Positions 42,972-51,531 of a DNA stretch of 64,000 nt are shown here, in pieces. This DNA comes from Methanocorpusculum sp. (GTDB lineage Archaea > Halobacteriota > Methanomicrobia > Methanomicrobiales > Methanocorpusculaceae). The stretch spans positions 39,874-103,873 of the forward strand of contig DALTWK010000004.1 of the NCBI GenBank assembly GCA_029987115.1, in the 5' to 3' direction. A model generated the notes under the pieces. The model was not told where the DNA came from, searched no databases, and saw only the letters and a list, made by a program, of their open reading frames with translations. Position numbers and translations under genes: made by a program. Positions within the stretch are counted from its first letter, which is position 1; every line of letters begins with the position of its first letter.

Positions 42972-44138
42972 TTAATTCAGTGAATCAACAAATGATTTTA
43001 TTCGTCGGATTGCTTCCATTAATTTTGGACGGTCGACCGCATAACATGTTCTTACGTGACCTTCGCCACTCTTTCCAAAAGCGCTTCCAGGAACAACCGC
43101 AACCTTCTGGTCATGGAGGAGACGCTCAGCAAACTCTTCGTCGGAAAGACCAGTCGACTTGATAGACGGGAAGGCGTAAAATGCACCTTCCGGCACATGG
43201 CAGGTGAGACCTATTTCATTCAGTCCTTTAACAAAGAGATTTCTTCTAATACGGTATTCAGCTACCATCTCATTCTTTGCCTCTTCACCGGATTTCAGTG
43301 CTTCAATAGCCGCGAATTGGGATGCCGTTGGTGCCGACATCATCACATATTGGTGAACTTTAACAGCAGCATCGCAGATTTCTTTTGGTGCACAGAGATA
43401 ACCAAGGCGCCAACCAGTCATCGCATAAGCTTTAGAGAATCCATTCAGAGTTATAGTTCTTTCATATAACCCCTCGATAGAGGCGGTTGCTACATGACTA
43501 CAATCGTAGGTTAGTTCCGAATATACTTCATCGGAAATTATGAGGAGATCGTGATCTATTACGATATCAGAAATCGCCCTCAGATCATCACGAGTCATGA
43601 TACCCCCTGTTGGATTGTTCGGAAAGTTCATCATCAGAATTTTGGACTTCGGTGTGATGGTTTCCATCAGCATTTCAGGAGTAATTTTGAATTTATCTTC
43701 TGCCCTACATGGAAGTGGAATTGGTTTTCCACCAGCCATATAAACTTCCGGACTGTAGGAGACAAAACACGGATCAACAACAATAACTTCATCACCAGGA
43801 TTTACCACAGTACGCATTGCAACATCGAGAGCTTCAGATACCCCGCTTGTTAAGATGACTTCAGTATTCGGATTATATGAGATATCATAACGTTTTTTCA
43901 AATCTTCGGATAGAAGACTGCATAATTCTGGAAGACCACGGTTTGCCGTGTACATGGTCATTCCTTTTTCGATAGAAGTGATAGCCGCTTTGGAGATGCT
44001 CCAAGGAGTATCGAAGTCAGGTTCTCCAACACCAAGACTGATAACGTCGTCGCTACCCATTGTAAGAACCAAGTCGAAAAATTTACGAATGCCTGATGGA
44101 GGGATGCTTTGTGCAATATTAGAAACAAAATTACGCAT
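42972..44138 (-). CDS. Class I/II aminotransferase
   Basis: A 388-residue PLP enzyme of the aspartate aminotransferase fold. The start SLGVGEPDFDTPWSI, the NFPNNPTGG loop, the YSELTYD strand, and TLNGFSKAYAMTGWRLGYLCAPKE (about residues 228-250, with the PLP lysine in SK) are the family marks. Substrate cannot be read off; aspartate, alanine or aromatic donors are possible. It is downstream of an Lrp-family regulator on the same strand, with an eight-base gap, a pairing often seen when the regulator senses the amino acid. Confidence 0.85.
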   Translation of the reverse strand: MRNFVSNIAQSIPPSGIRKFFDLVLTMGSDDVISLGVGEPDFDTPWSISKAAITSIEKGMTMYTANRGLPELCSLLSEDLKKRYDISYNPNTEVILTSGVSEALDVAMRTVVNPGDEVIVVDPCFVSYSPEVYMAGGKPIPLPCRAEDKFKITPEMLMETITPKSKILMMNFPNNPTGGIMTRDDLRAISDIVIDHDLLIISDEVYSELTYDCSHVATASIEGLYERTITLNGFSKAYAMTGWRLGYLCAPKEICDAAVKVHQYVMMSAPTASQFAAIEALKSGEEAKNEMVAEYRIRRNLFVKGLNEIGLTCHVPEGAFYAFPSIKSTGLSDEEFAERLLHDQKVAVVPGSAFGKSGEGHVRTCYAVDRPKLMEAIRRIKSFVDSLN

Positions 44139-44146
44139 TTTTACCC

Positions 44147-44638
44147 TCAGAAGGTGATTAACTGACGGTCACGATTTCCTAGACGCATCATTGGAACACC
44201 TTGCTCCTTATACGTACGCATGATAATCTGTGTCATCGTTTCTCTGACACCGTCGATAGAGGCAATCTGTTCCGCGACAAAACGGGAAACTTCAGTCATG
44301 GTTTTGCCATGGATGATAACCTGGAAGTCATAAGTTCCAGTCATCAGGTGGATGCTTTCAACCTGCGGGAACTTTGAAATCTTTTCTGCAATACCATCGT
44401 ATCCAAGACCTTTTTCCGGTGTGACTTTCAAAGACAAGATAACCATAACATTGTCATCGTCAGTTGCGGAATAATCGATAACTGCAGTACAAGATCGCAA
44501 GATGCCTGCATCTTTGAGTGCTGCGATGCGTCTTTCAACTTCGTTTTCGGTAATTTCAAGCATGCAAGCGAGTTCTTCTGAAGGGATGCGGCTATTTTTC
44601 TGTAATTCATTTAATATGATAGTGTCTATTTTGTCCAT
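44147..44638 (-). CDS. Lrp/AsnC family transcriptional regulator
   Basis: A 163-residue one-component regulator. The N-terminal helix-turn-helix is KIDTIILNELQKNSRIPSEELACMLEITENEVERRIAALKDAGIL. The C-terminal RAM (effector) domain begins VMVILSLKVTPEKGLGYDGIAEKI and carries the EXIHLMTGTYDFQVIIHG core. The ATG 44638 follows GGTGATAAAA, so I reject the four-residue longer start. The effector amino acid is unknown. It lies between orc1/cdc6 (16 bases upstream) and the aminotransferase. Confidence 0.88.
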   Translation of the reverse strand: MDKIDTIILNELQKNSRIPSEELACMLEITENEVERRIAALKDAGILRSCTAVIDYSATDDDNVMVILSLKVTPEKGLGYDGIAEKISKFPQVESIHLMTGTYDFQVIIHGKTMTEVSRFVAEQIASIDGVRETMTQIIMRTYKEQGVPMMRLGNRDRQLITF

Positions 44639-44654
44639 TTTTATCACCAAATTA

Positions 44655-45920
44655 TTATCTCAGCGTTTCAAGCATCGGGCAATCCTGGAACCGTGGTTCA
44701 TTCATCAGGACTTTTCGCAATTCGGCAGTTGGTCCTTCAAAATAGATTTCTGTACTTCTTCCGTATCTTCCGCGAGATACAACACGTGATGTAACAATAC
44801 CAAGCATGTTCAATTCGTTGATTAAATCGGAAACTCTCCTATGACTTAGAGGATCAGTTTCGAGTTCAGTTGCCAATTCTGTGTATATATTGATTACAGA
44901 GCTGGTAGTAAACACTTTCTGCTCCGAGCGAGTTGAGAGGAGGAGCATTGAACAAAGAACAATCTTACTCTGGATTGGAAGTGTTTTAATACATTCACTC
45001 ATGGTATCGGTTTCAATACTTTCCTGAGCAGCAGAAACATGTCTTTCAAGAACATGGGAAGATCCTTCGCGTTCTGCGAGTTCACCAGATACACGCAGGA
45101 GATCCAATGCTCTACGTGCATCGCCGTGTTCTTGGGCAGCACGTGCAGCACATAAACTAATCACTTCTTCAGAAACGGCATCAGGCAGGAAGGCTGTTTT
45201 TGCACGCTGATTGAGAATATCACGAAGTTGATCTGCATTATACGGAGGGAAAACAAGTTCTTCTTCAGATAGGGAAGAAAGAACCCGTGGATCCAAGAAG
45301 TCCTTGAATGTCAAATCGTTAGAGATGCCGATAATACATACTCTGCTATTAACCAAATCGCTGTTTATGCGGGTTAGACTGTAAAGGGTATCATCTCCAC
45401 TTTTTCTTACTAACTTATCAATTTCATCGAGAACGATAATTTGGAGACCTCCTGCTTGTTCGAGAATATTTTTTAATTCAGAGTAGACCTGATCAGTATG
45501 CCATCCGGTAGGAGGGATAGTATTCTTAACACGATCACTTGATTTCATTTCTATTCCAGATACGAAATTTGCAATTTGCGCCAGAACTCGATATTGTGTG
45601 TCAATTGTTTCGCAATTCAAATGAACAAGTCTACAAGGCGAGAAATCAGAACTTTCTGATTCTAATTCAGAACCAACAAATTTTACGGTCGCAGTTTTTC
45701 CAGTACCTGTTTTTCCATAGATTAAAATGTTTGAAGGAGTTGCTCCTTGAAGAGCAGGTGCAAGTATTTCTGCGATTGAATTGATCTGACTGGATCTATG
45801 TGGTAATTCACGTGGATTATATGTATGACGAAGAACTTCTCGATTTTTGAAGATTCGACTTTCTGTAATATATCTCTTAAAGAGACCGACTGGTTTATAT
45901 TGTTCCTGTTCCTCTGACAT
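44655..45920 (-). CDS. cdc6: Orc1/Cdc6 replication initiator
   Basis: An AAA+ initiator of 421 residues that binds ORB repeats and loads the MCM helicase. The Walker A motif GKTGTGKT is at residues 69-76, the Walker B VLDEIDKL at 163-170, sensor 1 is ISNDLTF, and sensor 2 is near HGDARRALDLLRVSGELAE. The C-terminal winged helix (VINIYTELATELETDPLSHRRVSDLINELNMLGI) binds DNA. It is adjacent to an AT-rich gap with two ORB-like sites (45921-46319), the usual place for an archaeal origin. A TATA-like stretch lies at about 45945-45958 on the minus strand. Confidence 0.95.
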   Translation of the reverse strand: MSEEQEQYKPVGLFKRYITESRIFKNREVLRHTYNPRELPHRSSQINSIAEILAPALQGATPSNILIYGKTGTGKTATVKFVGSELESESSDFSPCRLVHLNCETIDTQYRVLAQIANFVSGIEMKSSDRVKNTIPPTGWHTDQVYSELKNILEQAGGLQIIVLDEIDKLVRKSGDDTLYSLTRINSDLVNSRVCIIGISNDLTFKDFLDPRVLSSLSEEELVFPPYNADQLRDILNQRAKTAFLPDAVSEEVISLCAARAAQEHGDARRALDLLRVSGELAEREGSSHVLERHVSAAQESIETDTMSECIKTLPIQSKIVLCSMLLLSTRSEQKVFTTSSVINIYTELATELETDPLSHRRVSDLINELNMLGIVTSRVVSRGRYGRSTEIYFEGPTAELRKVLMNEPRFQDCPMLETLR

Positions 45921-46017
45921 GTTATATGTTCATTAGTGTTATTTCCTAATAATATAATGGTCTTGCAAGTGGAGATATATATTAGGATTATTCATTGGAA
46001 ATAATATGGAGGAGAGG

Positions 46018-46040
46018 AACCCCTCCATTTCCAGTGGAAC
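46018..46040 (-). promoter_or_regulatory. ORB-like element 1
   Basis: Inverted-repeat core TTCCAGTGGAA on the plus strand with a CCCC run (GGGG on the minus strand) about five bases away. Dyad plus G string is the known Orc1/Cdc6 site shape. A weaker ORB-like stretch (TTCATTGGAAATAATATGGAGG, 45991-46012) overlaps it on the left. Confidence 0.7.
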
Positions 46041-46256
46041 ATTTACTACTTAGATAACTTTTATTTTAGATGAAAAGTTAGCTGTGTTGCAATTAATTTT
46101 CAAATTTGATAATCAATACATTATTTTTAAATATTGCTTTGTTTTCATTTTTCACATTTTATTTTTTCGAAAGTTTTATATATTATAAAATTATAATTAA
46201 TTATGAATTAAATAATAATTCTTTTTAACTATTCTAGATCTAAAAAGAATATTTTT

Positions 46257-46282
46257 TTCCACTCGCAATATAGGGGTGGGGG
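46257..46282 (+). promoter_or_regulatory. ORB-like element 2
   Basis: TTCCACT then GGGG after a 9-base spacer, matching about 18 of 21 aligned positions of element 1 in the opposite orientation. The dyad's right half is imperfect. Confidence 0.6.
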
Positions 46283-46319
46283 ACTTCTTAATATTATAAA
46301 AATAATTATTTATTAGTAA

Positions 46320-46652
46320 TTAAGCATGAATCATAACAAGCAGCATCTTGAACTTAGTTATTGACTCCACTGCATGGGGTACATTCGCTGGCATTATAAT
46401 CATCTGATTATCCGAAATAATATGCTCTTCACCTTTAATTAGGATTTTAGCTTTTCCTTCTATAATTATAGCCAAAGCATCATATGGAGCTGAATGTTCA
46501 GAAAGACTTTCCCCCTCATCGAAAGCAAATGCCGTTATTGTTCCCGCTTCCTTATTTACTACCATTCTTGATACTATTGCCCCTTCTTGATACTCGGTTA
46601 ATGAACTTAAATCACTTACTTTTCCTATAAGTTCTTTTGAATCATATCTCAT
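46320..46652 (-). CDS. Cupin-domain protein
   Basis: A 110-residue single cupin barrel. Motif 1 is SEHSAPYDALAIIIEGKAKI (one clear His at residue ~53) and motif 2 ends PANVPHAV. Only two His are evident, so metal binding may be partial. Small cupins of this type are of mixed or unknown function. The coding sequence is more AT-rich than its neighbours, perhaps because it borders the origin. Confidence 0.75.
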   Translation of the reverse strand: MRYDSKELIGKVSDLSSLTEYQEGAIVSRMVVNKEAGTITAFAFDEGESLSEHSAPYDALAIIIEGKAKILIKGEEHIISDNQMIIMPANVPHAVESITKFKMLLVMIHA

Positions 46653-46689
46653 ATCTCAATCTATTTGAAATATTAAAATATATTTTTTA

Positions 46690-48177
46690 TTAATTTTTCG
46701 TTGTTAGACTTTCCCAATTGAACCCTCTAAATAATCCCCAAATTAATATCAATCCTGGGATAATTTCCAGTCTTGCAATCCACATTACAAGAATCAGGAG
46801 TACTTTTGCATATGAAGGCATCATCGGACCAATTAAATTACCTATACTTATTCCATTATTTCCGACACAACTGATAATATCAAAGAGTGTTCCTGTAGGA
46901 TTAACCGCAAAATAAGGATCATGCAAGAATATAAAAGCGATTATTCCAACGAACATCATGTAGGTAACAATTAGGACAAGAGAACTAAGCATAAGTTTTC
47001 CTGCATCTGCATCGTTCACGGCTTTCCTGTTGTGCCGCATGTGTACAATCGCTTTTGGACTCATAACTGCTTTCTTGAACCAGTATACTATCGATTCGAT
47101 AATGACAACAATACGGTCAATTTTAAAACCTCCAGCAGTACTTCCTTGAGCACCCCCAATCATCATAAATATTGCAATAAAGAGTAGTGGAGCAATTCCC
47201 CAACCTATGCTGAAATCGGTATTCTGAAGACCAGTCGATGAGAGTGCGGAACTTGCCATAAACAATCCCTGTCGACAAGCTTCTCCAATGGTAATACCAC
47301 CAGTAATCATAAGATCGAGGATAACAATTCCTGCTACAACTACAAAGAGAATCAGAATAAGATGAAGAATTCGATCGTGGAGAACTTCTTTGATGGATTT
47401 TCTATTAAAGGTGAGATAGTAAAGTCTGAATGGAATTGCACCTGCGAACATAATGGGGATGAGTACCATTTCAAGTGCAAAATTATCAAAATGTGCAAGA
47501 CCAGCATTATAGATTGAAAGTCCACCAGTTGAGATTGTACATAGTGCTATATTCACCGAATCCCAGATATCAACACCCGTAAAAAGGATAGCAATAATTG
47601 CAATTCCAGTGAGTACTACATAAATCTTCCACATTTGTGCAGCAGTTGCAAGAACACTCGGCATAAATGCTTCTGATCTCCCCTCCGAACGGTAGAGACC
47701 ACGTTTTAGAAGTCCGCTTCTTGCCCCGATTGTTAAAGCGAATGCAATTATTCCAAGACCCCCAATCCATTGCATAAATGAACGCCAAAAGAGTAGTGTT
47801 TTCGGCCAAGATTCAATATCAGAGACAATTGAAAAACCAGTTCCGGTCCATGCTGACATAGACTCAAACAATGCATCCAATAAACTAACATTAGTATAAA
47901 GGAATGGAAAAGAACCACAGATTCCGACAATCAACCAAATAACTGCTGTTGCAGCAACGGATGTTGCCGTTCGCGGTTTCTTTTCTGTTTTTGGGAAGAT
48001 ATGCGAGAGTATTCCAAGACCGCATAATGTCATCGTTGTAATTAACATCCACGGAATAACATTCCATTCCTGATAGATACATCCTACAATTACAGCAATA
48101 AGCGAGAAGAGACCGATGGCGATAAGACCCGGACTTAGGTCGCGTGCGATGGCAGGTAATTCCCGAATGACTTCCAT
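46690..48177 (-). CDS. trkH: Potassium uptake protein TrkH
   Basis: A 495-residue K+ transporter subunit with repeated pore loops: SAWTGTGFSIV (about residue 110), TISTGGLSIYN (about 215), STGLQNTDFS (about 315) and the fourth SCVGNNGISIGN near the C terminus, with GG repeats of the K+ filter kind. The TrkA regulator it usually pairs with is not in this window. Its start abuts the stop of an unknown coiled-coil gene, so the two form an operon. Confidence 0.9.
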   Translation of the reverse strand: MEVIRELPAIARDLSPGLIAIGLFSLIAVIVGCIYQEWNVIPWMLITTMTLCGLGILSHIFPKTEKKPRTATSVAATAVIWLIVGICGSFPFLYTNVSLLDALFESMSAWTGTGFSIVSDIESWPKTLLFWRSFMQWIGGLGIIAFALTIGARSGLLKRGLYRSEGRSEAFMPSVLATAAQMWKIYVVLTGIAIIAILFTGVDIWDSVNIALCTISTGGLSIYNAGLAHFDNFALEMVLIPIMFAGAIPFRLYYLTFNRKSIKEVLHDRILHLILILFVVVAGIVILDLMITGGITIGEACRQGLFMASSALSSTGLQNTDFSIGWGIAPLLFIAIFMMIGGAQGSTAGGFKIDRIVVIIESIVYWFKKAVMSPKAIVHMRHNRKAVNDADAGKLMLSSLVLIVTYMMFVGIIAFIFLHDPYFAVNPTGTLFDIISCVGNNGISIGNLIGPMMPSYAKVLLILVMWIARLEIIPGLILIWGLFRGFNWESLTTKN

Positions 48178-48723
48178 TTATTCTTCTTGATTGTTTTGTT
48201 GCTGGATGAATCCAAGAGTGATATTCATTGCTTCAATCAAGTCCTGTTGGGCAAGACCATAATCGCGCATGGCCGAGTAAAGCATGTATATTATATCATA
48301 TCCATAAAAGTAGAGTGCATCTTCTGGTGATAGTGCAGCTGCATAGGTATCGATAATAAATCCGTCATTTGAAAACATCAATTCATAGAGATTACCCGCT
48401 TCAGATAAAACACAATACTGTTGATCAACTTTCTTTGCTGGATTATCGGGACGGAGTGATGCCGGTGTTGTTGCTTTTCCTAAAAGAATCATTTTGTCAG
48501 GATAGAACACCTGATCATAGAGTTCTCCCTTTTGATCAACTTTTGCCCTCTGCAGGAATTCTTGCCCAATCTCTCTGACCACACGTCCGACGACTTTAGT
48601 CATTTTTTCTAGGAGAATTACCTCCTCTTTTTTTATCCTTTCGGATAGTTCCTTCTGTTCCCCTTTCAGTTCTTCAATGAGTTCTTCAAGGCGTTCAAAT
48701 CCTTTCTCTACAACTGCATCCAT
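48178..48723 (-). CDS. Coiled-coil protein of unknown function, trkH partner
   Basis: A 181-residue soluble protein I do not recognise. Residues 1-70 are a charged coiled coil (FERLEELIEELKGEQKELSERIKKEEVILLEKM). The rest is a compact mixed domain with LYELMFSNDGFIIDTYAA and DALYFYGYDIIYMLYSAMRDY. No signal peptide or transmembrane segment is seen. It abuts trkH with no gap on the same strand, and TrkA is absent nearby, so a role in TrkH control is possible but unproven. It is divergent from the AEC transporter. Confidence 0.6.
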   Translation of the reverse strand: MDAVVEKGFERLEELIEELKGEQKELSERIKKEEVILLEKMTKVVGRVVREIGQEFLQRAKVDQKGELYDQVFYPDKMILLGKATTPASLRPDNPAKKVDQQYCVLSEAGNLYELMFSNDGFIIDTYAAALSPEDALYFYGYDIIYMLYSAMRDYGLAQQDLIEAMNITLGFIQQQNNQEE

Positions 48724-48784
48724 TATAATATAGTATTTTGTTTTCCGTATGCTTTAATTGTTAAGCCGTCATTCTGTATAAGAC

Positions 48785-49702
48785 ATGGAATATTTGATAG
48801 CACTGAACCAAATTCTTCTAATGTTTATTTTGGTATTAGTCGGATTTTTCTGTAGGAAAATGAACATTCTTCCACAGAATGCTGTATCTGCTATCTCCAA
48901 ATTTCTCCTAAGTATTTGTATTCCGGCAATGGTCATTTCGGCAATGCAAATTCCCTTCAGTACATCAGTCATGGGGAATGTTGGACTTACACTCGTTGCC
49001 GCTCTTATCTATTACGTCATCGGAATTGTGTTCGCTTGTTTCTTACCGAAAATGATTCGTGCAAAGAAAGAGGAAGTTGGTGTATTCCGCTACATGATCA
49101 TCTTCGGCAATACCATGTTCATGGGATTTCCAGTTATCTCTATGATTTTTGGACAAGAGGCATTATTCTATGCAGCCATCTTCAATATTCCATTTAATCT
49201 GCTCAGTTTCTCGTTTGGTATTTGGATTTTGAAAAAGGAAAATGGTGTTAAATTTTCTCCTAAGATTTTTCTTAATGCAGCATTCATATCCACCATTGTC
49301 GGTCTTGTTATGTTTCTAATATCTTTTACGATTCCAGAACCAATTGGTGGTGCTATTGATTTGATTGGTGGTATGACTGTCCCCCTTTCTTTAATCATTA
49401 TTGGTGGTTATCTTGCGAACTTTCCTATCAAGAAAATCTTCACAAATTTTCGACAGTATATTGTGGCAGGTGTTCGATTACTGGTTGTACCGTTTGTGAC
49501 TTGGATTCTCTGTTCGCAGTTCATCAATAACCCTGTAATACTTGGAATAGCTGTTATCACTGCAGCAATGCCCGCTGCAGTAAACACTGTGATGTTAGCT
49601 GAAACTCATGATGCACATCCAAATATTGCAGCACAAGGAGTTTTCATATCAACTCTTCTAGGAATGGTTACTATCCCGTTCTTTGCCGTCTTCTTTGGAT
49701 AG
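48785..49702 (+). CDS. AEC family permease
   Basis: A 305-residue membrane protein with about ten helices of the auxin efflux carrier family: LIALNQILLMFILVLVGFFCRKMNILPQNAVSAISKFLLSICIPAMVISAMQ at the start, the GNTMFMGFPV turn and the MPAAVNTVMLAETHDAHPNIAAQGVFISTLLGMVTIP C-terminal pattern. Substrates in archaea are largely unknown, perhaps organic acids. It stands alone between unlike genes. Confidence 0.85.
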   Translation: MEYLIALNQILLMFILVLVGFFCRKMNILPQNAVSAISKFLLSICIPAMVISAMQIPFSTSVMGNVGLTLVAALIYYVIGIVFACFLPKMIRAKKEEVGVFRYMIIFGNTMFMGFPVISMIFGQEALFYAAIFNIPFNLLSFSFGIWILKKENGVKFSPKIFLNAAFISTIVGLVMFLISFTIPEPIGGAIDLIGGMTVPLSLIIIGGYLANFPIKKIFTNFRQYIVAGVRLLVVPFVTWILCSQFINNPVILGIAVITAAMPAAVNTVMLAETHDAHPNIAAQGVFISTLLGMVTIPFFAVFFG

Positions 49703-49707
49703 AAAAA

Positions 49708-50151
49708 TTAGGTGTGGGCGGTGAAGAGTTTCTCGTTCGGGGTTTCAAATATTCTATGCAGATACTCGTTCTGTATTTCATCGAATCGTTCAATCTCTTC
49801 TTTCGTTGCAATTCCAGTGTGAACTTTCTCATGTAAGATATCGTATTCATCGGTTCTGATTTTGCTCCCCGGTACCTCATCAATGTATAATTTATCACCA
49901 TTCGGTTTTTCTAGGATGAAGCGAAGGACATTTTTGTCTTCCACTTTCAATCGATCAGGGTGTTCCCGTAGATGGAATACTGATTGGAGTGCATCTAAAG
50001 GACATCGAGTGGAATTAGAGTAGACTTTGATATTTTCTTCATTTCCAGCCCAGTCTACAGCAACACAGGATATTTTATATCCAATGGCAATTCCCGGACA
50101 TAGATGTCCATGAAACTTTACTATTTCTTCAAAGGAAGGAAGCTGTGTCAT
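49708..50151 (-). CDS. Short FmdE-like protein
   Basis: A 147-residue protein with the FmdE-family fold: FEEIVKFHGHLCPGIAIGYK at residues 7-26 (His and Cys of the metal site), CPLDALQSVF further on (Cys at about 48), and KVYSNSTRC. Full-length FmdE, linked to molybdenum formylmethanofuran dehydrogenase operons, has a C-terminal zinc ribbon that is missing here. So it may be a truncated paralogue with a changed job. It follows the aIF1A gene by nine bases on the same strand. Confidence 0.7.
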   Translation of the reverse strand: MTQLPSFEEIVKFHGHLCPGIAIGYKISCVAVDWAGNEENIKVYSNSTRCPLDALQSVFHLREHPDRLKVEDKNVLRFILEKPNGDKLYIDEVPGSKIRTDEYDILHEKVHTGIATKEEIERFDEIQNEYLHRIFETPNEKLFTAHT

Positions 50152-50160
50152 AAAAAGGAG

Positions 50161-50478
50161 TTAGAGATATTTGTGGGCACGAAGCCAATCTACCTGTGGG
50201 GTGGTGTAGCGATACACGATATCGCACTTGTCATCTTGGAAGTCCCATGGTATTACGATAAGGATATCTCCTTCACGAATCCAAATCCGTTTCTTGATTT
50301 TTCCCTTAATTCTGCCAAGTCTGGTGACACCGTCAGAGCAACGGACACGAATATGGTTGGAACCAAGCATCAGTTCAGCTTGGGCGAACTGTTCTTTGTC
50401 GCGTTTGTTCGGCAATTTTACACGTATTATGCTACCGTCTTCGGCAACATCTTGATTGTTATTTTCAATAGAACCCAA
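50161..50478 (-). CDS. eif1a: Translation initiation factor aIF1A
   Basis: A 105-residue OB-fold initiation factor that helps place initiator tRNA and find the start codon. The body ELMLGSNHIRVRCSDGVTRLGRIKGKIKKRIWIREGDILIVIPWDFQDDKCDIVYRYT is the family pattern. The reading begins with TTG preceded by GGGAG at seven bases, so a non-ATG start is used. A small perfect inverted repeat (AAGATA/TATCTT, 50517-50531) lies about 40 bases upstream. Confidence 0.95.
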   Translation of the reverse strand: MGSIENNNQDVAEDGSIIRVKLPNKRDKEQFAQAELMLGSNHIRVRCSDGVTRLGRIKGKIKKRIWIREGDILIVIPWDFQDDKCDIVYRYTTPQVDWLRAHKYL

Positions 50479-50697
50479 GTGATATCTCCCTGTTCTTAGA
50501 TTATTGGTTTTGTTAAAAGATAAAATATCTTATAGTCTTTCATGTTTTGATGCTTTCCAATAATATTTAGAAAACGAATCAATCAAATGATTTATGGATA
50601 ATAATATTCTAAATGAGAAGATTGAATTTTTTTGATATATTTGAACAAATATTATCCTTTCACAACAGATTTATGCGTGAAAATGTAATGAATCTCC

Positions 50698-51531
50698 ATG
50701 CACTACATAACGCTTGACGTTCCGTTTAAGCTTGATTTATCTGTTTCCTGCGGTCAGTCCTTTCGTTGGAGAGAGATAGACGGATTTTGGTATGCTCCAG
50801 TAGGCGAGTCAATTTGGAAACTTCGGCAAGTTGGTAATACACTTTATTATGATGGAGCATCAGAAACCGAGATAAAACATTATTTTGCCCTTGATGTACC
50901 GTTGGACGCCATTCTTTCTTCAATAGATACCGATGAATTGATTCATTCGGCTGCCTCGTCCTGTCGAGGTCTTCGGATTCATCGTCAACCCCCATTTGAG
51001 TGTCTAATCTCTTACATTTGCGCAACCTGCGCCAATATACCTGGAATACGACTGCGTGTAGAAAATCTGTCAAAAATGTACGGCAAAGAACTGGAAAAAG
51101 ATGGACAACTATTCTATACATTTCCCACACCAGATTCTCTTGAGAATGCTGAAGATCTCCGCTGTTGTAAAGTAGGATATCGCGAAAGATACATACAATC
51201 CGCTGTATCATACGTGCAATCACATCCTTCCTGGATTTCCCATATGCAGTCGCTCTCCTATAATGAAGCGAAGAAAGAACTATTGACTATTTCTGGTGTT
51301 GGACAGAAAGTTGCTGATTGTGTTCTTCTGTTTGCTTTTGAAAAATACGAGAGTGTCCCAATAGATGTCTGGATAGAACGAATCTTTCGAACTCGGTACC
51401 TTCATTTAGAAAAAAAACTCCCATACAATACCTTGTCGAATTTTGCTCGGGAGCATTTCGGACAATATGCCGGATATGCTCAAGAATATCTCTTTGCTGA
51501 ACGTGAAATATTATCAAAAAAAGGGGAATGA
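50698..51531 (+). CDS. ogg: 8-oxoguanine DNA glycosylase (Ogg1-like)
   Basis: A helix-hairpin-helix GPD glycosylase/AP lyase of 277 residues that removes oxidised guanine. The hairpin-helix motif ISGVGQKVADCVLLFAF carries the catalytic Lys (residue 204) and VPIDVWIERIFR the Asp (residue 223). The N-terminal SCGQSFRWRE matches the Ogg1 damage-binding face. It is divergent from aIF1A across a 220-base AT-rich gap and convergent with srp54. Confidence 0.93.
   Translation: MHYITLDVPFKLDLSVSCGQSFRWREIDGFWYAPVGESIWKLRQVGNTLYYDGASETEIKHYFALDVPLDAILSSIDTDELIHSAASSCRGLRIHRQPPFECLISYICATCANIPGIRLRVENLSKMYGKELEKDGQLFYTFPTPDSLENAEDLRCCKVGYRERYIQSAVSYVQSHPSWISHMQSLSYNEAKKELLTISGVGQKVADCVLLFAFEKYESVPIDVWIERIFRTRYLHLEKKLPYNTLSNFAREHFGQYAGYAQEYLFAEREILSKKGE

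Larger units (their letters stand above)
45921..46319. other. Probable replication origin (oriC)
   Basis: A 400-base non-coding gap next to cdc6 with the origin layout known in archaea. Two ORB-like sites lie in inverted orientation. The left one (46018-46040, read on the minus strand TTCCACTGGAAATGGAGGGGTT) has the dyad TTCCACTGGAA and a G string; the right one (46257-46280, plus strand TTCCACTCGCAATATAGGGG) has the same layout with two changes in the dyad. They flank about 215 bases of very AT-rich DNA (46041-46256), the expected unwinding element. No gene lies in the gap. Confidence 0.8.
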
